From assembly GCA_017560255.1 (NCBI GenBank), contig JAFYOI010000055.1, positions 62,001 through 126,000 of the forward strand: DNA of 64,000 nucleotides, given 5' to 3'. This stretch comes from Clostridia bacterium (GTDB lineage Bacteria; Bacillota; Clostridia; Oscillospirales; Acutalibacteraceae). The notes under the pieces were generated by a model. The model searched no databases, had not been told where the DNA came from, and was given only the letters and a program-made list of their open reading frames with translations. The translations under genes were made by a program, and so were the position numbers. Shown here in pieces: positions 8,335 through 17,641 of the stretch (its first letter is position 1; each line of letters opens with the position of its first letter).

Positions 8335-9936
8335 TTATACGGAATATTTTTCAATGAGAGCTTCCGCACAGCGTATGCCATCAACAGCGGAGGTCATAAT
8401 GCCACCCGCATATCCTGCTCCTTCTCCGCAAGGGAATAATCCGGTCGCGGAAGGAGATTCAAAATTTTCATCTCTAAGAATACGGACAGGTGATGAACTT
8501 CTTGTTTCAGGCGCGGTCAACACGGCATCGTATGCTGAAAAACCTTTTAAACGTTTATCCATATCAGTGATGGCGAGTTTCATTGATTGTGTTATAAAAT
8601 CAGGTAAACATTCGTTAAGATTACATAAAGTCACACCGGGTTTATACGTTGGCATAACATTACCAAGTGACTGTGATATACGTCCGTCCAAAAAGTCGCC
8701 TACAAGTTGAGCGGGGGCGTGATAATTCCCACCGCCGAGTATAAATGCCTTTTTTTCGATTTCTTCCTGTAATTTGATTGCTTCAAGAGGATGATTTCCC
8801 TCAAGGTCTTCCGGCATAATATTTACCAGTAGTGCAGAGTTTGCATTTTCACCGTTTCTTAGGAAATTGCTCATACCATTTGTGACAACACCGCCATTGA
8901 TTGATGTTGCAGCAACAACCTCTCCGCCCGGACACATACAGAAGGTGTAGGCGCTTTTGAATTTGTCAAAGTGAGAAACAAGTTTATATTCTGCAGACGG
9001 TATATTTTTGTGATTTGCAAATTGACCGAATTGCGCTAAGTTAACGTCTTTCTGTAAATGCTCAATTCTGGCACCTATTGCAAAAGGTTTTCTCTCCATT
9101 TTAACTTGTTTAGAATATAACATGCGGAAGGTGTCCCTTGCTGAATGACCTGTTGCAAGAATAACGGCACTGACATTTTTGGTTTCATATTTTCCGTTAT
9201 GAATGTATGAAATTTCGCTGATTTTACCGTTTTCAATAATGATATCGGTCATCTTTGCTTCAAAAAGTACACTACCGCCAAGAGATATGATTTCCTCTCG
9301 TATACTTTTTACTGTTTTCGGTAAATTATCCGTGCCGATATGGGGTTTTGCAATGTAGAGAATTTCCTCAGGTGCACCGTGCTCATAAAGAAGTTCGAGA
9401 ACAAGTCGGCAACGTTTGTCTTTTATTCCCGTTGTCAGTTTTCCATCGGAAAAGGTTCCTGCTCCTCCTTCACCGAATTGAACGTTCGTATTCTCATCAA
9501 GTATGGCATTTGTCCAGAAATTGTGTATTGCTTTCTGTCGCTTTTCTATTTCTGCGCCGCGTTCAAGAACAATCGGTTCAAGTCCCGCTCTTGCAAGAAT
9601 AAGCGCAGCAAACATACCCGCAGGACCAAAACCTATTACATACGGCCTTGATGATGGTTTGCTTTTTGCTTGTTTAAATTCGTAAGTATATTTTTCTGCT
9701 ATGGAAACATTTTTAATATTCTTCTTTGACAGTATGTTTTTTTCATCCACTGATGTTTCTATATCAACACAGTAGGTGTAAAATACGTTATCTTTTTTTC
9801 TTGCATCAATTGATTTTCTGACTATTGTCAGTTTATTTATTTTACTTACCTCAATGCCGATGACTTTTGCGGCTTTATACTTGAGCGAAGATTCTTTATC
9901 GTCCAATGACAGTTTAATTGAATTTATTCTAATCAT
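8335..9936 (-). CDS. FAD-dependent dehydrogenase (COG2509-type)
   Basis: 533 aa. An N-terminal ~90-residue basic alpha/beta domain precedes the dinucleotide-binding motif GFGPAGMFAALILARAG (~102-118), which ends in an acidic residue at VLERG. Further FAD-family signatures are FGEGGAGTFSDGK, VILATGHSARD and the C-terminal FPCGEGAGYAGGIMTSA. This architecture is the uncharacterised COG2509 group common in Firmicutes; substrate unknown. It overlaps the start region of the upstream HI0933-like gene by 8 bases (9929-9936), so the two are translationally coupled and probably act in related redox chemistry. Confidence 0.85.
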   Translation of the reverse strand: MIRINSIKLSLDDKESSLKYKAAKVIGIEVSKINKLTIVRKSIDARKKDNVFYTYCVDIETSVDEKNILSKKNIKNVSIAEKYTYEFKQAKSKPSSRPYVIGFGPAGMFAALILARAGLEPIVLERGAEIEKRQKAIHNFWTNAILDENTNVQFGEGGAGTFSDGKLTTGIKDKRCRLVLELLYEHGAPEEILYIAKPHIGTDNLPKTVKSIREEIISLGGSVLFEAKMTDIIIENGKISEISYIHNGKYETKNVSAVILATGHSARDTFRMLYSKQVKMERKPFAIGARIEHLQKDVNLAQFGQFANHKNIPSAEYKLVSHFDKFKSAYTFCMCPGGEVVAATSINGGVVTNGMSNFLRNGENANSALLVNIMPEDLEGNHPLEAIKLQEEIEKKAFILGGGNYHAPAQLVGDFLDGRISQSLGNVMPTYKPGVTLCNLNECLPDFITQSMKLAITDMDKRLKGFSAYDAVLTAPETRSSSPVRILRDENFESPSATGLFPCGEGAGYAGGIMTSAVDGIRCAEALIEKYSV

Positions 9937-11194
9937 TTTTTACGCTCCTTTTTGCAGCGCTTTCTCCGGCGATTCTTCCGCTTGACCAAGACCAATTGAG
10001 GTTGAAACCGCCGCAAGCGCCGACTACATCCAGCACTTCGCCGACAGCGTATAATCCTTCAACAACAGTTGACTCCATAGTGTACGGACTGAAGGTGTCG
10101 AGCATCACTCCACCACCCGTAACCTGAGAGTTTGAAAATCCCATTGTGCTTGTTACCTTAAAACGAAAATCTTTTATTGTTCTTGAAATATTTATAATCT
10201 GCTCTTGCGTAAGAAGGTTTGAGCGTTCAGGTAATCTTCCGTTCAGTGCTTTAATTGCGATTGCCCTGGCAAGCATTTTATGAAAAATTCCACAGAGTAA
10301 TTCAACAGTTAATGTTTCGGGAGAACGTTTTACGTTACTATTAATTATAGACATTATTTCGTCTTCTGTGTGTGACGGCATAAGATCAATTGAAACATCA
10401 AATTTGATTCTGTTATTTTGCACATTTCCACGTGAAACCCTCTGAGATAATTGCATTACCGCGATTCCGGAAATTCCGTGTTCTGTAAATTGAACCTCTC
10501 CGCTTTCGCTTTGAACTTTCTTTCCGTTTTCAAAAAGAGAAACAACGGCAGGGGAGCGGATTCCCTTCAAAGATTTAATCGGTGCATCTGTTTTCAATGC
10601 CACCAATGCGGGATACAGTTCTGTTGTTTTGTGACCGAAACTTTTTAAAATATCATATCCGCTGAGGCTTTTTTTGTTTATCAGATAGGACATTCCACCC
10701 GTTGCAACTATAAGTGAATTGCAGATTATTGTTGAATTATCGGAAGAAATTATAAAATTGTTTATATTCTTTTTTATCAAATTTGTTTTGAATGAACAAA
10801 TCGTTTCTACACCTAATCTGTCACATTCATTACGAAGACAGTCAAGAACGCTTGAAGCGTGTTGGCTGTATGGATAGATTCTACCTTCGTCATCGGTTCT
10901 GCAAACTAACCCAAGTTCACTGAAAAACTTCAGATTATCTTTGTAATTAATTTTTTCAAATACTTTTTCAATGAATGAAACATCATAACTAAAGTAATTG
11001 CTTTTAACGTCTTCATCGGTGTTTGCCAGATTGCATTTTCCGTTTCCCGTAGCAAGAATTTTTTTCCCGACACGATCGTTGCTTTCAAGCAAAACTACTT
11101 TGATTTTATCAGATGTCTGTGCGGCGGAAATTGCACTGACAAGACCTGCCGCGCCCGCTCCGATTATTGCTATATCATAGATTTTGGCAGTCAT
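9929..11194 (-). CDS. NAD(P)/FAD-dependent oxidoreductase, HI0933/BaiN-like family (copy 1)
   Basis: 421 aa. The FAD motif GAGAAGLVSAISAA (~11-24) is followed by the family signature KKILATGNGKCNLAN, an ATGG FAD-contact segment, and the C-terminal GEVLDVVGACGGFNLNWSWSSG. This is the flavoprotein family PF03486; one member, BaiN, has been assigned to bile-acid dehydroxylation, but most are uncharacterised, so no substrate is claimed. First gene of a minus-strand operon with the COG2509-type gene. A second family member lies at 51190-52422 beside cmk. Confidence 0.87.
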   Translation of the reverse strand: MTAKIYDIAIIGAGAAGLVSAISAAQTSDKIKVVLLESNDRVGKKILATGNGKCNLANTDEDVKSNYFSYDVSFIEKVFEKINYKDNLKFFSELGLVCRTDDEGRIYPYSQHASSVLDCLRNECDRLGVETICSFKTNLIKKNINNFIISSDNSTIICNSLIVATGGMSYLINKKSLSGYDILKSFGHKTTELYPALVALKTDAPIKSLKGIRSPAVVSLFENGKKVQSESGEVQFTEHGISGIAVMQLSQRVSRGNVQNNRIKFDVSIDLMPSHTEDEIMSIINSNVKRSPETLTVELLCGIFHKMLARAIAIKALNGRLPERSNLLTQEQIINISRTIKDFRFKVTSTMGFSNSQVTGGGVMLDTFSPYTMESTVVEGLYAVGEVLDVVGACGGFNLNWSWSSGRIAGESAAKRSVKND

Positions 11195-11292
11195 ATCGAG
11201 TCACTCCAAACACTAATTAGTTCGTATGTATTCATATTATCATAATACCAACAGAAATGGCAATGTTTTTTGTTATAATAGAGCAAAATTTC

Positions 11293-11321
11293 TTGATTTA
11301 CAAGCATATTTGTGGTATCAT
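11293..11321 (+). promoter_or_regulatory. Sigma-A-type promoter for the lipoprotein gene
   Basis: TTGATT (11293-11298), 17-base spacer, TATCAT (11316-11321), about 30 bases before the ATG at 11353. It lies in the divergent gap with the minus-strand flavoprotein operon, whose own promoter may be TTGCCA with a TAATAT-like -10 on the other strand. Confidence 0.55.
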
Positions 11322-11352
11322 ATACGACAAATGTTGAAATCGGGGTGTGAAT

Positions 11353-11937
11353 ATGAAAAATTATGTATTTCCTAAAAAGGTAATTGCAATATTTACTATA
11401 ATTTTTATGCTGTTCAGTTTTGCATCTTGTGGAGAGCCTACGGATTTTAACGATGATGATGAAAATATGATGCCAGAATTTAACTATATAATTTTCCCGC
11501 TTCTTACACAAGCGGAGGACGTATATAAAAAGGTGTTTTCTTCTGTAGAATACAGTAACAGATCTTTTACCGCTGAAAGCGGAACAATTTATTATTTTGT
11601 TGAGCCGTCCGAGTATGAAGTTGAGAGTTTTGAAACCTCGCTACGTGGAACGTTCACATCCGAATACGCTGACGAATATATTGAAATGATGTTCGGTGGG
11701 GACAATCCTCTTTATGTCGAGCATGAGGGATATTTATATGTTAACCCAGATAAACTTATTGATTATGAATTTAATCAGTATAATACAGAAACTTGCATTG
11801 TGAGAAACTATAACGGTATTTACGCAACAATTTCCGTTAATTTGATTGACGGCACTTTGGTTGATTACGACGTTGAGTGCATAGATGGTATCTGGTATCT
11901 TGGCGCTAATATCGGACAGGTTTTAAACAAATTGTAA
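11353..11937 (+). CDS. Putative lipoprotein, unknown function
   Basis: 194 aa from the ATG at 11353, chosen because GGGG lies 7 bases upstream; a GTG two codons earlier is possible. A lysine-containing N-terminus, hydrophobic core and lipobox FASC (Cys ~25 from the ATG) predict a lipid-anchored exported protein. The mature part is acidic, with an Asp/Glu-rich linker (FNDDDENM) followed by a beta-rich domain. I do not recognise the domain. Alone between divergent genes, it has its own promoter and no obvious terminator before the next promoter. Confidence 0.7.
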   Translation: MKNYVFPKKVIAIFTIIFMLFSFASCGEPTDFNDDDENMMPEFNYIIFPLLTQAEDVYKKVFSSVEYSNRSFTAESGTIYYFVEPSEYEVESFETSLRGTFTSEYADEYIEMMFGGDNPLYVEHEGYLYVNPDKLIDYEFNQYNTETCIVRNYNGIYATISVNLIDGTLVDYDVECIDGIWYLGANIGQVLNKL

Positions 11938-11965
11938 AATTTAGACTTATATAGTATAAAATAAC

Positions 11966-11994
11966 TTGCAAAAAGACAGATTTTGTAATAAAAT
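11966..11994 (+). promoter_or_regulatory. Promoter for the aspartate aminotransferase gene
   Basis: TTGCAA (11966-11971), exact 17-base spacer, TAAAAT (11989-11994), about 50 bases before the ATG at 12047. Confidence 0.6.
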
Positions 11995-12046
11995 CTACTT
12001 TTAGCAACAGTTTGTTGTTTTTGTGGTTAGGAAGGTTTATGATCGT

Positions 12047-13318
12047 ATGAAATATTGTGAACTTAGCAGGGAAGAACTTCTCGTCCTAAAGGATGAAACA
12101 GAAAAAAGATATATTGAGTTCAAGAGAAAAAATCTTGTTTTGGATATGTCCAGAGGTAAACCCAATAAAGAGCAACTTGATCTGACTATGGATATGCTTG
12201 ATTGTATGAAAATTGACAGTTACGATACAATCACCGGAATTGATAGCCGTAACTATGGTTGTTTTGAAGGTATTCCCGAAGCAAGAAAAATAATGGGTGA
12301 CTTGCTCGGTGTTGATAGTAATAACGTAATTATTGGCGGTGCATCAAGTCTTAATCTTATGTTTGACTACGTAACAACTGCAATGTTAAAAGGTGTCTGC
12401 GGTCATGAACCGTGGTCAAAGCAAGGAAAAGTTAAATTTCTTTGTCCCGTTCCGGGATACGATCGTCATTTTGCAATTTGTGAGTATCTTGGCATTGAAA
12501 TGATCAACATCCCTATGCTTGACAATGGACCTGACGTTGAACTTATTACCGAACTTGTAAAAGACAGCAGTGTCAAAGGTATGTTCTGCGTTCCAAAATA
12601 TTCAAATCCCGAAGGTAAAGTTTTTTCTGACAAAGTTGTAAAAGCCTTGGCAGAACTTAAACCTGCTGCACCGGATTTCAGAATAATTTGGGATAACGCG
12701 TACTGTGTTCACCATCTTGGTGAACATGATGATGAACTTTTGAATATTATTGAGTATTGCGCACAGGTGGGCAATCCCGATATTGTCATTGAAGTTACGT
12801 CCACTTCAAAGATAAGTTTCCCGGGTTCAGGTATTTCTTGTATTGCTGCTTCTGATAACAATATCAAGGATATTCTTAGTAGAATGAAGATTCAGACCAT
12901 TTGTAATAACAACATAAATCAGTTAAGACATGTTAAGTATTTTGGAAGTGCGCAGGGTATAAGAGAGCATATGAACAAACACGCTGCAATTCTTCGTCCA
13001 AGATTTGATATCGTTCTTGAAATGCTTGAAAACGAACTCGCTGAACTGGGAATTGCAAAATGGGGCAATCCTAAGGGCGGATATTTTATCAGTCTTGACG
13101 TAATGGATGGTTGTGCAAAGAGGGTTTGCCAACTCAGTCGTGAGGCGGGTGTGGTTCTGACAAATGCGGGCGCAACATTCCCATACGGAATCGACCCCAA
13201 TGATCGCAATATTCGTATTGCTCCGTCTTTCCCGAGCGTTGAGGATCTAAGACTTGCAAGCGAACTTTTGTGTATAAGCGTTAAACTTGCTGTGCTTGAA
13301 AAAATGTTGACAAAGTAA
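12047..13318 (+). CDS. PLP-dependent aspartate aminotransferase, class Ic type (PF12897)
   Basis: 423 aa from the ATG at 12047, which has AGGAAGG 11 bases upstream; a GTG at 12023 in the same frame lacks a ribosome-binding site. The N-terminal SRGKPNKEQLDL is characteristic of the 'Asp_aminotransf' family (Mycobacterium Rv3722c and relatives). The Schiff-base lysine is in TSTSKISFPGSG, the PLP-ring aspartate region is IIWDNAYCVHH, and the phosphate/carboxylate-binding arginine lies near RIAPSFPS. Expected reaction: aspartate + 2-oxoglutarate to oxaloacetate + glutamate. The next genes are branched-chain amino-acid biosynthesis, but a T-box leader separates them, so regulation differs. Confidence 0.88.
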   Translation: MKYCELSREELLVLKDETEKRYIEFKRKNLVLDMSRGKPNKEQLDLTMDMLDCMKIDSYDTITGIDSRNYGCFEGIPEARKIMGDLLGVDSNNVIIGGASSLNLMFDYVTTAMLKGVCGHEPWSKQGKVKFLCPVPGYDRHFAICEYLGIEMINIPMLDNGPDVELITELVKDSSVKGMFCVPKYSNPEGKVFSDKVVKALAELKPAAPDFRIIWDNAYCVHHLGEHDDELLNIIEYCAQVGNPDIVIEVTSTSKISFPGSGISCIAASDNNIKDILSRMKIQTICNNNINQLRHVKYFGSAQGIREHMNKHAAILRPRFDIVLEMLENELAELGIAKWGNPKGGYFISLDVMDGCAKRVCQLSREAGVVLTNAGATFPYGIDPNDRNIRIAPSFPSVEDLRLASELLCISVKLAVLEKMLTK

Positions 13319-13359
13319 GCGGTTTGTGCTATAAATTTTAATATAAAATTATGTAAAAA

Positions 13360-13618
13360 CGTTGACAAGGACGAGTAGAGAAGGTTAAGTTTTCAGAGAG
13401 CCGCTGTTTTGGTGCAAAGCGGTAATTTGCCCTCTTGAATATCACCTTGGAGTTTGTCGCTGAAAAGTAATTGATAGGCGATAACGGTCAACCCTCCGTT
13501 ATCGGGGTAGTATTCGGCTTTGTGCCTGATATGTAGAGTGACTCGATAACGAGTAATTAAAGTGGTACCGCGTAGGTTTTAAACCTTCGTCTTTAAGTTT
13601 TAAAGACGAAGATTTTTT
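13360..13618 (+). promoter_or_regulatory. T-box leader (tRNA-sensing) upstream of ilvB
   Basis: The hallmark T-box AAAGTGGTACCGCG sits at 13558-13571, between a stem-I region and a terminator. Stem I can be drawn from GACAAGG at its 5' foot to CCTTGGAGTTTGTC (~13444-13457), with AGTA in the 5' side of the specifier loop (GACGAGTAG). The opposite side of that loop reads GAATATCA, so the specifier is most simply ATC (Ile, 13441-13443). A TAT reading is the alternative from position alone but makes no sense for ilvB. Uncharged tRNA would stabilise the antiterminator and switch on ilvB-ilvN-leuC-leuD. Confidence 0.93.
13585..13618 (+). terminator. T-box-controlled terminator
   Basis: An 11-bp perfect stem CTTCGTCTTTA/TAAAGACGAAG (13585-13595/13601-13611) is followed by TTTTTT. 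It begins right after the T-box, so antiterminator and terminator are mutually exclusive folds. Confidence 0.9.
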
Positions 13619-13639
13619 ATTTTAAAGGAGGAAATACCA

Positions 13640-15301
13640 ATGCAAAAGAATGGTTCAGAAATCATAATGGAGGTTTTGCTTGAACAGGGTGTTGATACAG
13701 TGTTCGGTTATCCCGGTGGAACTGTACTTAATATTTACGATGCTTTGTATAAATATCAGGATAAGATTACACACGTTCTTACGTCACATGAACAGGGCGC
13801 TTCCCATGCGGCGGACGGATATGCAAGAGCAAGCGGAAAGGTTGGCGTATGTATTGCAACGTCAGGCCCAGGTGCAACAAACCTCGTAACAGGTCTTGCT
13901 ACCGCTTATATGGATTCTGTTCCTGTTGTTGCAATAACGGGTAACGTTCCCACTTCACTTTTGGGCAGGGATAGTTTTCAAGAGGTTGATATTGCGGGTG
14001 TAACAATGCCCATTACAAAACATAACTATATTGTTAAGGATGTAACAAAACTGGCTGATACACTTCGTGAAGCGTTTAGAATTGCTCAGAGCGGCAGAAA
14101 AGGTCCTGTTTTAGTTGACGTGCCGAAGGATGTATCTGCGCTTATGTGCGAATATGAACCGAAAGCAAAAATCCAACCTGACCCGATGCCGAAACTTCGT
14201 CTTGATAAGATTCAGACTGCCGCAGATTATATTAACGCCGCTAAACGCCCGATGATTTATATGGGCGGAGGAATTATCGCAGCAGGTGCACAGAAAGAAA
14301 TTCTTGCATTTGCTGAAAAACTTCAGATTCCTGTTGCTTCAACAAGTATGGGACTTGGTGGATTCCCGAGCGATCATACTCTTTTTACCGGTATGATCGG
14401 TATGCATGGTACGTATATGTCTAATAAAGCTGTTGACGACAGTGACGTTCTCATTGTTGTTGGCGCAAGATTTTCCGACCGTGTTGCAGGAAACAGAACC
14501 GGATTTGCTCATAACTCAAAGATTATCCATATTGACCTTGACCCTGCTGAACTTAATAAGAACGTTAACGTTGATCTTTATATAACAGGTGATATAAAAG
14601 AGGCTCTTTCTGCACTCCTTGAACTTACCAATGAAGTTAAGTCAAGACCGTGGACTGATGAAGTCAAGGCTTATGACAGAAGAAAAGCAATGACAACGGG
14701 CGGAATTGGTGTAAACCCGCAGAAAGTTATTGAAACAATCTCTAAGATGAATAGTAACGATTCCATTATGGTAACTGACGTTGGGCAGCATCAGATGTGG
14801 ACCGCTCAGTATTATAATTTCAGACAACCCAGAACATTCATCAGTTCGGGTGGACTTGGTACAATGGGTTATGGTATGGGCGCTGCTATCGGTTCGCAGT
14901 TCTCAATGCCTGATAAGAGAGTAGTACTTATCACGGGTGATGGTAGTTTCCATATGAATCTTAATGAACTTGCGACTGTTCAGTCTTACAATCTCCCTGT
15001 GGTTATTGTTGTAATGAATAACAGCGTTCTCGGAATGGTTCGTCAGTGGCAGAAGATATTCTACGGAAATAGATTTGCCGCAACAAGTCCGGGTCGAAAG
15101 ACGGATTTTGTAAAACTTGCTGAGGCATTTGGAATCAAGGGAATGAGGATAAGCAGTGATGATGAGATTGAAAGCGTGTTGAGCGAGGCGTTTGCTTATG
15201 GTAAAGGAGTACTTGTTGAGTGTGTAGTATCTCCTGACTGCAATGTTCTCCCGATGATACCGCCCGGTGGATCTGTAACAGATACTGTTGATGAAATGTA
15301 G
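13640..15301 (+). CDS. ilvB: Acetolactate synthase, large catalytic subunit
   Basis: 553 aa, full length, with AAAGGAGG 8 bases before the ATG. A ThDP-dependent enzyme that condenses two pyruvates to acetolactate (valine/leucine route) or pyruvate with 2-oxobutyrate (isoleucine). The catalytic glutamate region is SHEQGASHAADGYARASG. The FAD/central domain spans ~190-340. The ThDP-Mg motif starts at GDGSFHMNLNELATV (~431) and continues to VVMNNS. First gene after the T-box; the stop codon TAG is embedded in the GGAGGG site of ilvN. ilvC, ilvD, leuA and leuB are not in the window and must lie elsewhere. Confidence 0.97.
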   Translation: MQKNGSEIIMEVLLEQGVDTVFGYPGGTVLNIYDALYKYQDKITHVLTSHEQGASHAADGYARASGKVGVCIATSGPGATNLVTGLATAYMDSVPVVAITGNVPTSLLGRDSFQEVDIAGVTMPITKHNYIVKDVTKLADTLREAFRIAQSGRKGPVLVDVPKDVSALMCEYEPKAKIQPDPMPKLRLDKIQTAADYINAAKRPMIYMGGGIIAAGAQKEILAFAEKLQIPVASTSMGLGGFPSDHTLFTGMIGMHGTYMSNKAVDDSDVLIVVGARFSDRVAGNRTGFAHNSKIIHIDLDPAELNKNVNVDLYITGDIKEALSALLELTNEVKSRPWTDEVKAYDRRKAMTTGGIGVNPQKVIETISKMNSNDSIMVTDVGQHQMWTAQYYNFRQPRTFISSGGLGTMGYGMGAAIGSQFSMPDKRVVLITGDGSFHMNLNELATVQSYNLPVVIVVMNNSVLGMVRQWQKIFYGNRFAATSPGRKTDFVKLAEAFGIKGMRISSDDEIESVLSEAFAYGKGVLVECVVSPDCNVLPMIPPGGSVTDTVDEM

Positions 15302-15312
15302 GAGGGTTTAAA

Positions 15313-15819
15313 ATGGAAGATAAACTTATTATCTCAATACTTGTTAATAACTGCTCCGGTGTTCTTCTCCGTATTGCAGGACTTTTTTCGCGCCGCGTGT
15401 TCAATATCTCCAGTATTGCCGCGAGTGAAACTGAAGATAGCAAATTTACAAGAATAACTATCGTTACGGTTGCAAACAAGGATGAATTCAGACAGATACA
15501 AAAACAACTTCTTAAACTTGAGGATGTAAAGAAGGTTATCCTTCTTACTCAGGAGAATTCAACCGCTATTGAACTTCTTCTTATGAAGGTTAATGCGGAT
15601 GAAAGCACAAGACCATCCGTACTTAATACTATCGTTAAATACGGCGCAAGAGTAAGGGATATAGGTAGCACAACAATGACCGTTGAACTTACAGGGTTCC
15701 CGCTTGATATTGACAAATTCGTTGCCGATATGTCGGTACACGGAATTGCAGAACTTGCAAGAACTGGTATTACCGCCCTTGAAAGAGGCGACAATACAAT
15801 TAAATTATCCGAATTTTAA
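15313..15819 (+). CDS. ilvN: Acetolactate synthase, small regulatory subunit
   Basis: 168 aa. The N-terminal ACT domain starts ISILVNNCSGVLLRIAGLFSRR, the usual IlvN/IlvH opening, and the C-terminal ALS_ss_C-like domain covers ~85-160. It stimulates the catalytic subunit and gives valine feedback inhibition. It sits 11 bases after ilvB with GGAGGG upstream, so it is part of the same T-box-controlled transcript. Confidence 0.96.
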   Translation: MEDKLIISILVNNCSGVLLRIAGLFSRRVFNISSIAASETEDSKFTRITIVTVANKDEFRQIQKQLLKLEDVKKVILLTQENSTAIELLLMKVNADESTRPSVLNTIVKYGARVRDIGSTTMTVELTGFPLDIDKFVADMSVHGIAELARTGITALERGDNTIKLSEF

Positions 15820-15837
15820 TTGGGAGGATTATGAATT

Positions 15838-17097
15838 ATGGGTATGACGATGACTCAAAAAATACTTGCTTATCATGCCGGACTTGAAAGCGTAAGCGCA
15901 GGTCAGTTAATTGAAGCAAATCTCGATATGGTGCTTGGAAACGATGTTACCGCACCCGTCGCAATTAATGAGTTTGAAAAAGCAGGTGCAAGTCGAGTTT
16001 TTGACAAAACAAGAATTTCGCTTGTTATGGACCACTTTACTCCTAACAAGGATATTAAAGCGGCTGAACAGTGTAAGCAGGTTAGAGGCTTTGCTGACAA
16101 ATATGACATTCTTCATTATTATGATGTCGGAGATATGGGAATTGAACATGCACTCTTGCCCGAAAAGGGTATTGTGGTGCCCGGTGATGCAATCATCGGC
16201 GCAGATTCACATACGTGTACGTATGGTGCACTTGGTGCATTTTCTACAGGTATTGGTTCAACTGACCTTGCCGCTGCAATGGCTACTGGTAAAACCTGGT
16301 TCAAAGTTCCGTCCGCTATAAAAATTAACCTCACAGGCAAACTTAATGAGTTTGTTTCAGGTAAGGACGTAATTCTTCATTTTATTGGTATGATAGGTGT
16401 TGACGGTGCACTTTACCGTTCGCTTGAATTCTTCGGAGATGGCATCAAGAGTCTTTCAATGGATGACAGATTGTGTATTGCAAATATGGCAATCGAATGT
16501 GGTGCAAAAAACGGTATTTTCCCCGTCGATGAAACAACAATTGAGTACGTTACAGGCAGAGCGCTCAGACCTTTCAAGACCTTTGAAGCCGATGAGGATG
16601 CTGTTTATGATGAGGAGTACACAATTGATTTGTCAACTCTCCGTCCTGTTGTTGCTTTTCCGCACCTTCCTGAGAATACAAGAGTTATTGATGAAGTCGG
16701 TGAAGTAAAAATAGATCAGGTTGTAATCGGTTCTTGTACAAATGGCAGACTTGAGGATATGCGTGCCGCTGCGAAGGTGTTGGAGGGTAAAAAGGTTGCA
16801 AAATCCGTAAGATGTATTATAATTCCTGCAACACAGCAGATTTATAAGCAGTGTATTAAAGAAGGTCTTATGGATATTTTCCTTGATGCAGGTGCTGCTG
16901 TAAGTACTCCCACATGTGGCCCATGTCTTGGCGGTCATATGGGTATTCTCGCAAAAGGCGAGCGTGCGGTTGCTACAACTAATCGTAACTTTGTAGGCCG
17001 TATGGGACATCCCGAGTCAGAGGTTTACCTTTCAAATCCCTTTGTTGCTGCTGCAAGCGCAATTACAGGATACATCACTGACCCATCAAAGATATAA
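15838..17097 (+). CDS. leuC: 3-isopropylmalate dehydratase, large subunit (LeuC, archaeal/clostridial type)
   Basis: 419 aa, matching the shorter homoaconitase-like LeuC type. It interconverts 2- and 3-isopropylmalate through a [4Fe-4S] cluster. The three cluster cysteines are in VIGSCTNGR (~299-307) and TCGPCLGG (~359-366). The N-terminal substrate loop [15 protein letters not shown] and the [14 protein letters not shown] signature are present. TGGGAGGA precedes the ATG. It partners the LeuD product encoded directly downstream. Confidence 0.95.
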   Translation: MGMTMTQKILAYHAGLESVSAGQLIEANLDMVLGNDVTAPVAINEFEKAGASRVFDKTRISLVMDHFTPNKDIKAAEQCKQVRGFADKYDILHYYDVGDMGIEHALLPEKGIVVPGDAIIGADSHTCTYGALGAFSTGIGSTDLAAAMATGKTWFKVPSAIKINLTGKLNEFVSGKDVILHFIGMIGVDGALYRSLEFFGDGIKSLSMDDRLCIANMAIECGAKNGIFPVDETTIEYVTGRALRPFKTFEADEDAVYDEEYTIDLSTLRPVVAFPHLPENTRVIDEVGEVKIDQVVIGSCTNGRLEDMRAAAKVLEGKKVAKSVRCIIIPATQQIYKQCIKEGLMDIFLDAGAAVSTPTCGPCLGGHMGILAKGERAVATTNRNFVGRMGHPESEVYLSNPFVAAASAITGYITDPSKI

Positions 17098-17110
17098 GGA
17101 GGAAGTAACG

Positions 17111-17602
17111 ATGAAAGCACAGGGTAGAGTACATAAATATGGAAGTAACATTGATACTGACGTTATCATTCCTGCAAGATATCTTAATACCGCAAACCAC
17201 AAAGAACTCGCTTCACATTGTATGGAAGACATCGATAAAGAGTTTGTAAATAAGGTTAAAGTTGGCGATATTATGGTTGCTGATAAAAATTTCGGTTGCG
17301 GTTCTTCAAGAGAGCACGCACCGATAGCAATCAAAGAGTCCGGTATTTCCTGCGTTATTGCAAGTACATTTGCAAGAATTTTTTACAGAAATGCTCTTAA
17401 CATCGGTTTAGCAATTCTTGAGAGTGATGCTGCAGCCAAGGATATCAAAGATGGTGATGAAGTTGCAGTTGATTTTACAACGGGCGTTATCAAAAATCTT
17501 ACAAATGGTAATGAATATCAGGCTGAGCCGTTCCCCGAATTTATTCAGAATATAATAGAAAAGGGCGGTTTGCTTAACTCTATTTCTGACAGACTTGAAT
17601 AA
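17111..17602 (+). CDS. leuD: 3-isopropylmalate dehydratase, small subunit
   Basis: 163 aa from the ATG at 17111, which follows AAGGAGGAAGTAACG; a longer in-frame start at 17042 would overlap leuC by 56 bases and add a sequence unlike LeuD. Family signatures are [16 protein letters not shown] at the N-terminus and [12 protein letters not shown], the mobile swivel-domain loop. It is the last gene of the ilv-leu operon; a strong hairpin follows 8 bases after the stop. Confidence 0.96.
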   Translation: MKAQGRVHKYGSNIDTDVIIPARYLNTANHKELASHCMEDIDKEFVNKVKVGDIMVADKNFGCGSSREHAPIAIKESGISCVIASTFARIFYRNALNIGLAILESDAAAKDIKDGDEVAVDFTTGVIKNLTNGNEYQAEPFPEFIQNIIEKGGLLNSISDRLE

Positions 17603-17610
17603 AAATAAAA

Positions 17611-17638
17611 ATCCGTATGGTTTACATACGGATTTTTT
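17611..17638. terminator. Bidirectional terminator between leuD and the CPBP-like gene
   Basis: A 9-bp perfect stem ATCCGTATG/CATACGGAT with a 5-base loop. T-rich on the plus side and A-rich before it, so it can end both converging transcripts. Confidence 0.88.
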
Positions 17639-17641
17639 ATT

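Noticed and set aside
13362-13390. TTGACA at 13363 as a -35 box for ilvB
   Set aside because: It is the foot of T-box stem I (pairs with TTGTC at ~13453) and no -10 hexamer follows at the right distance.
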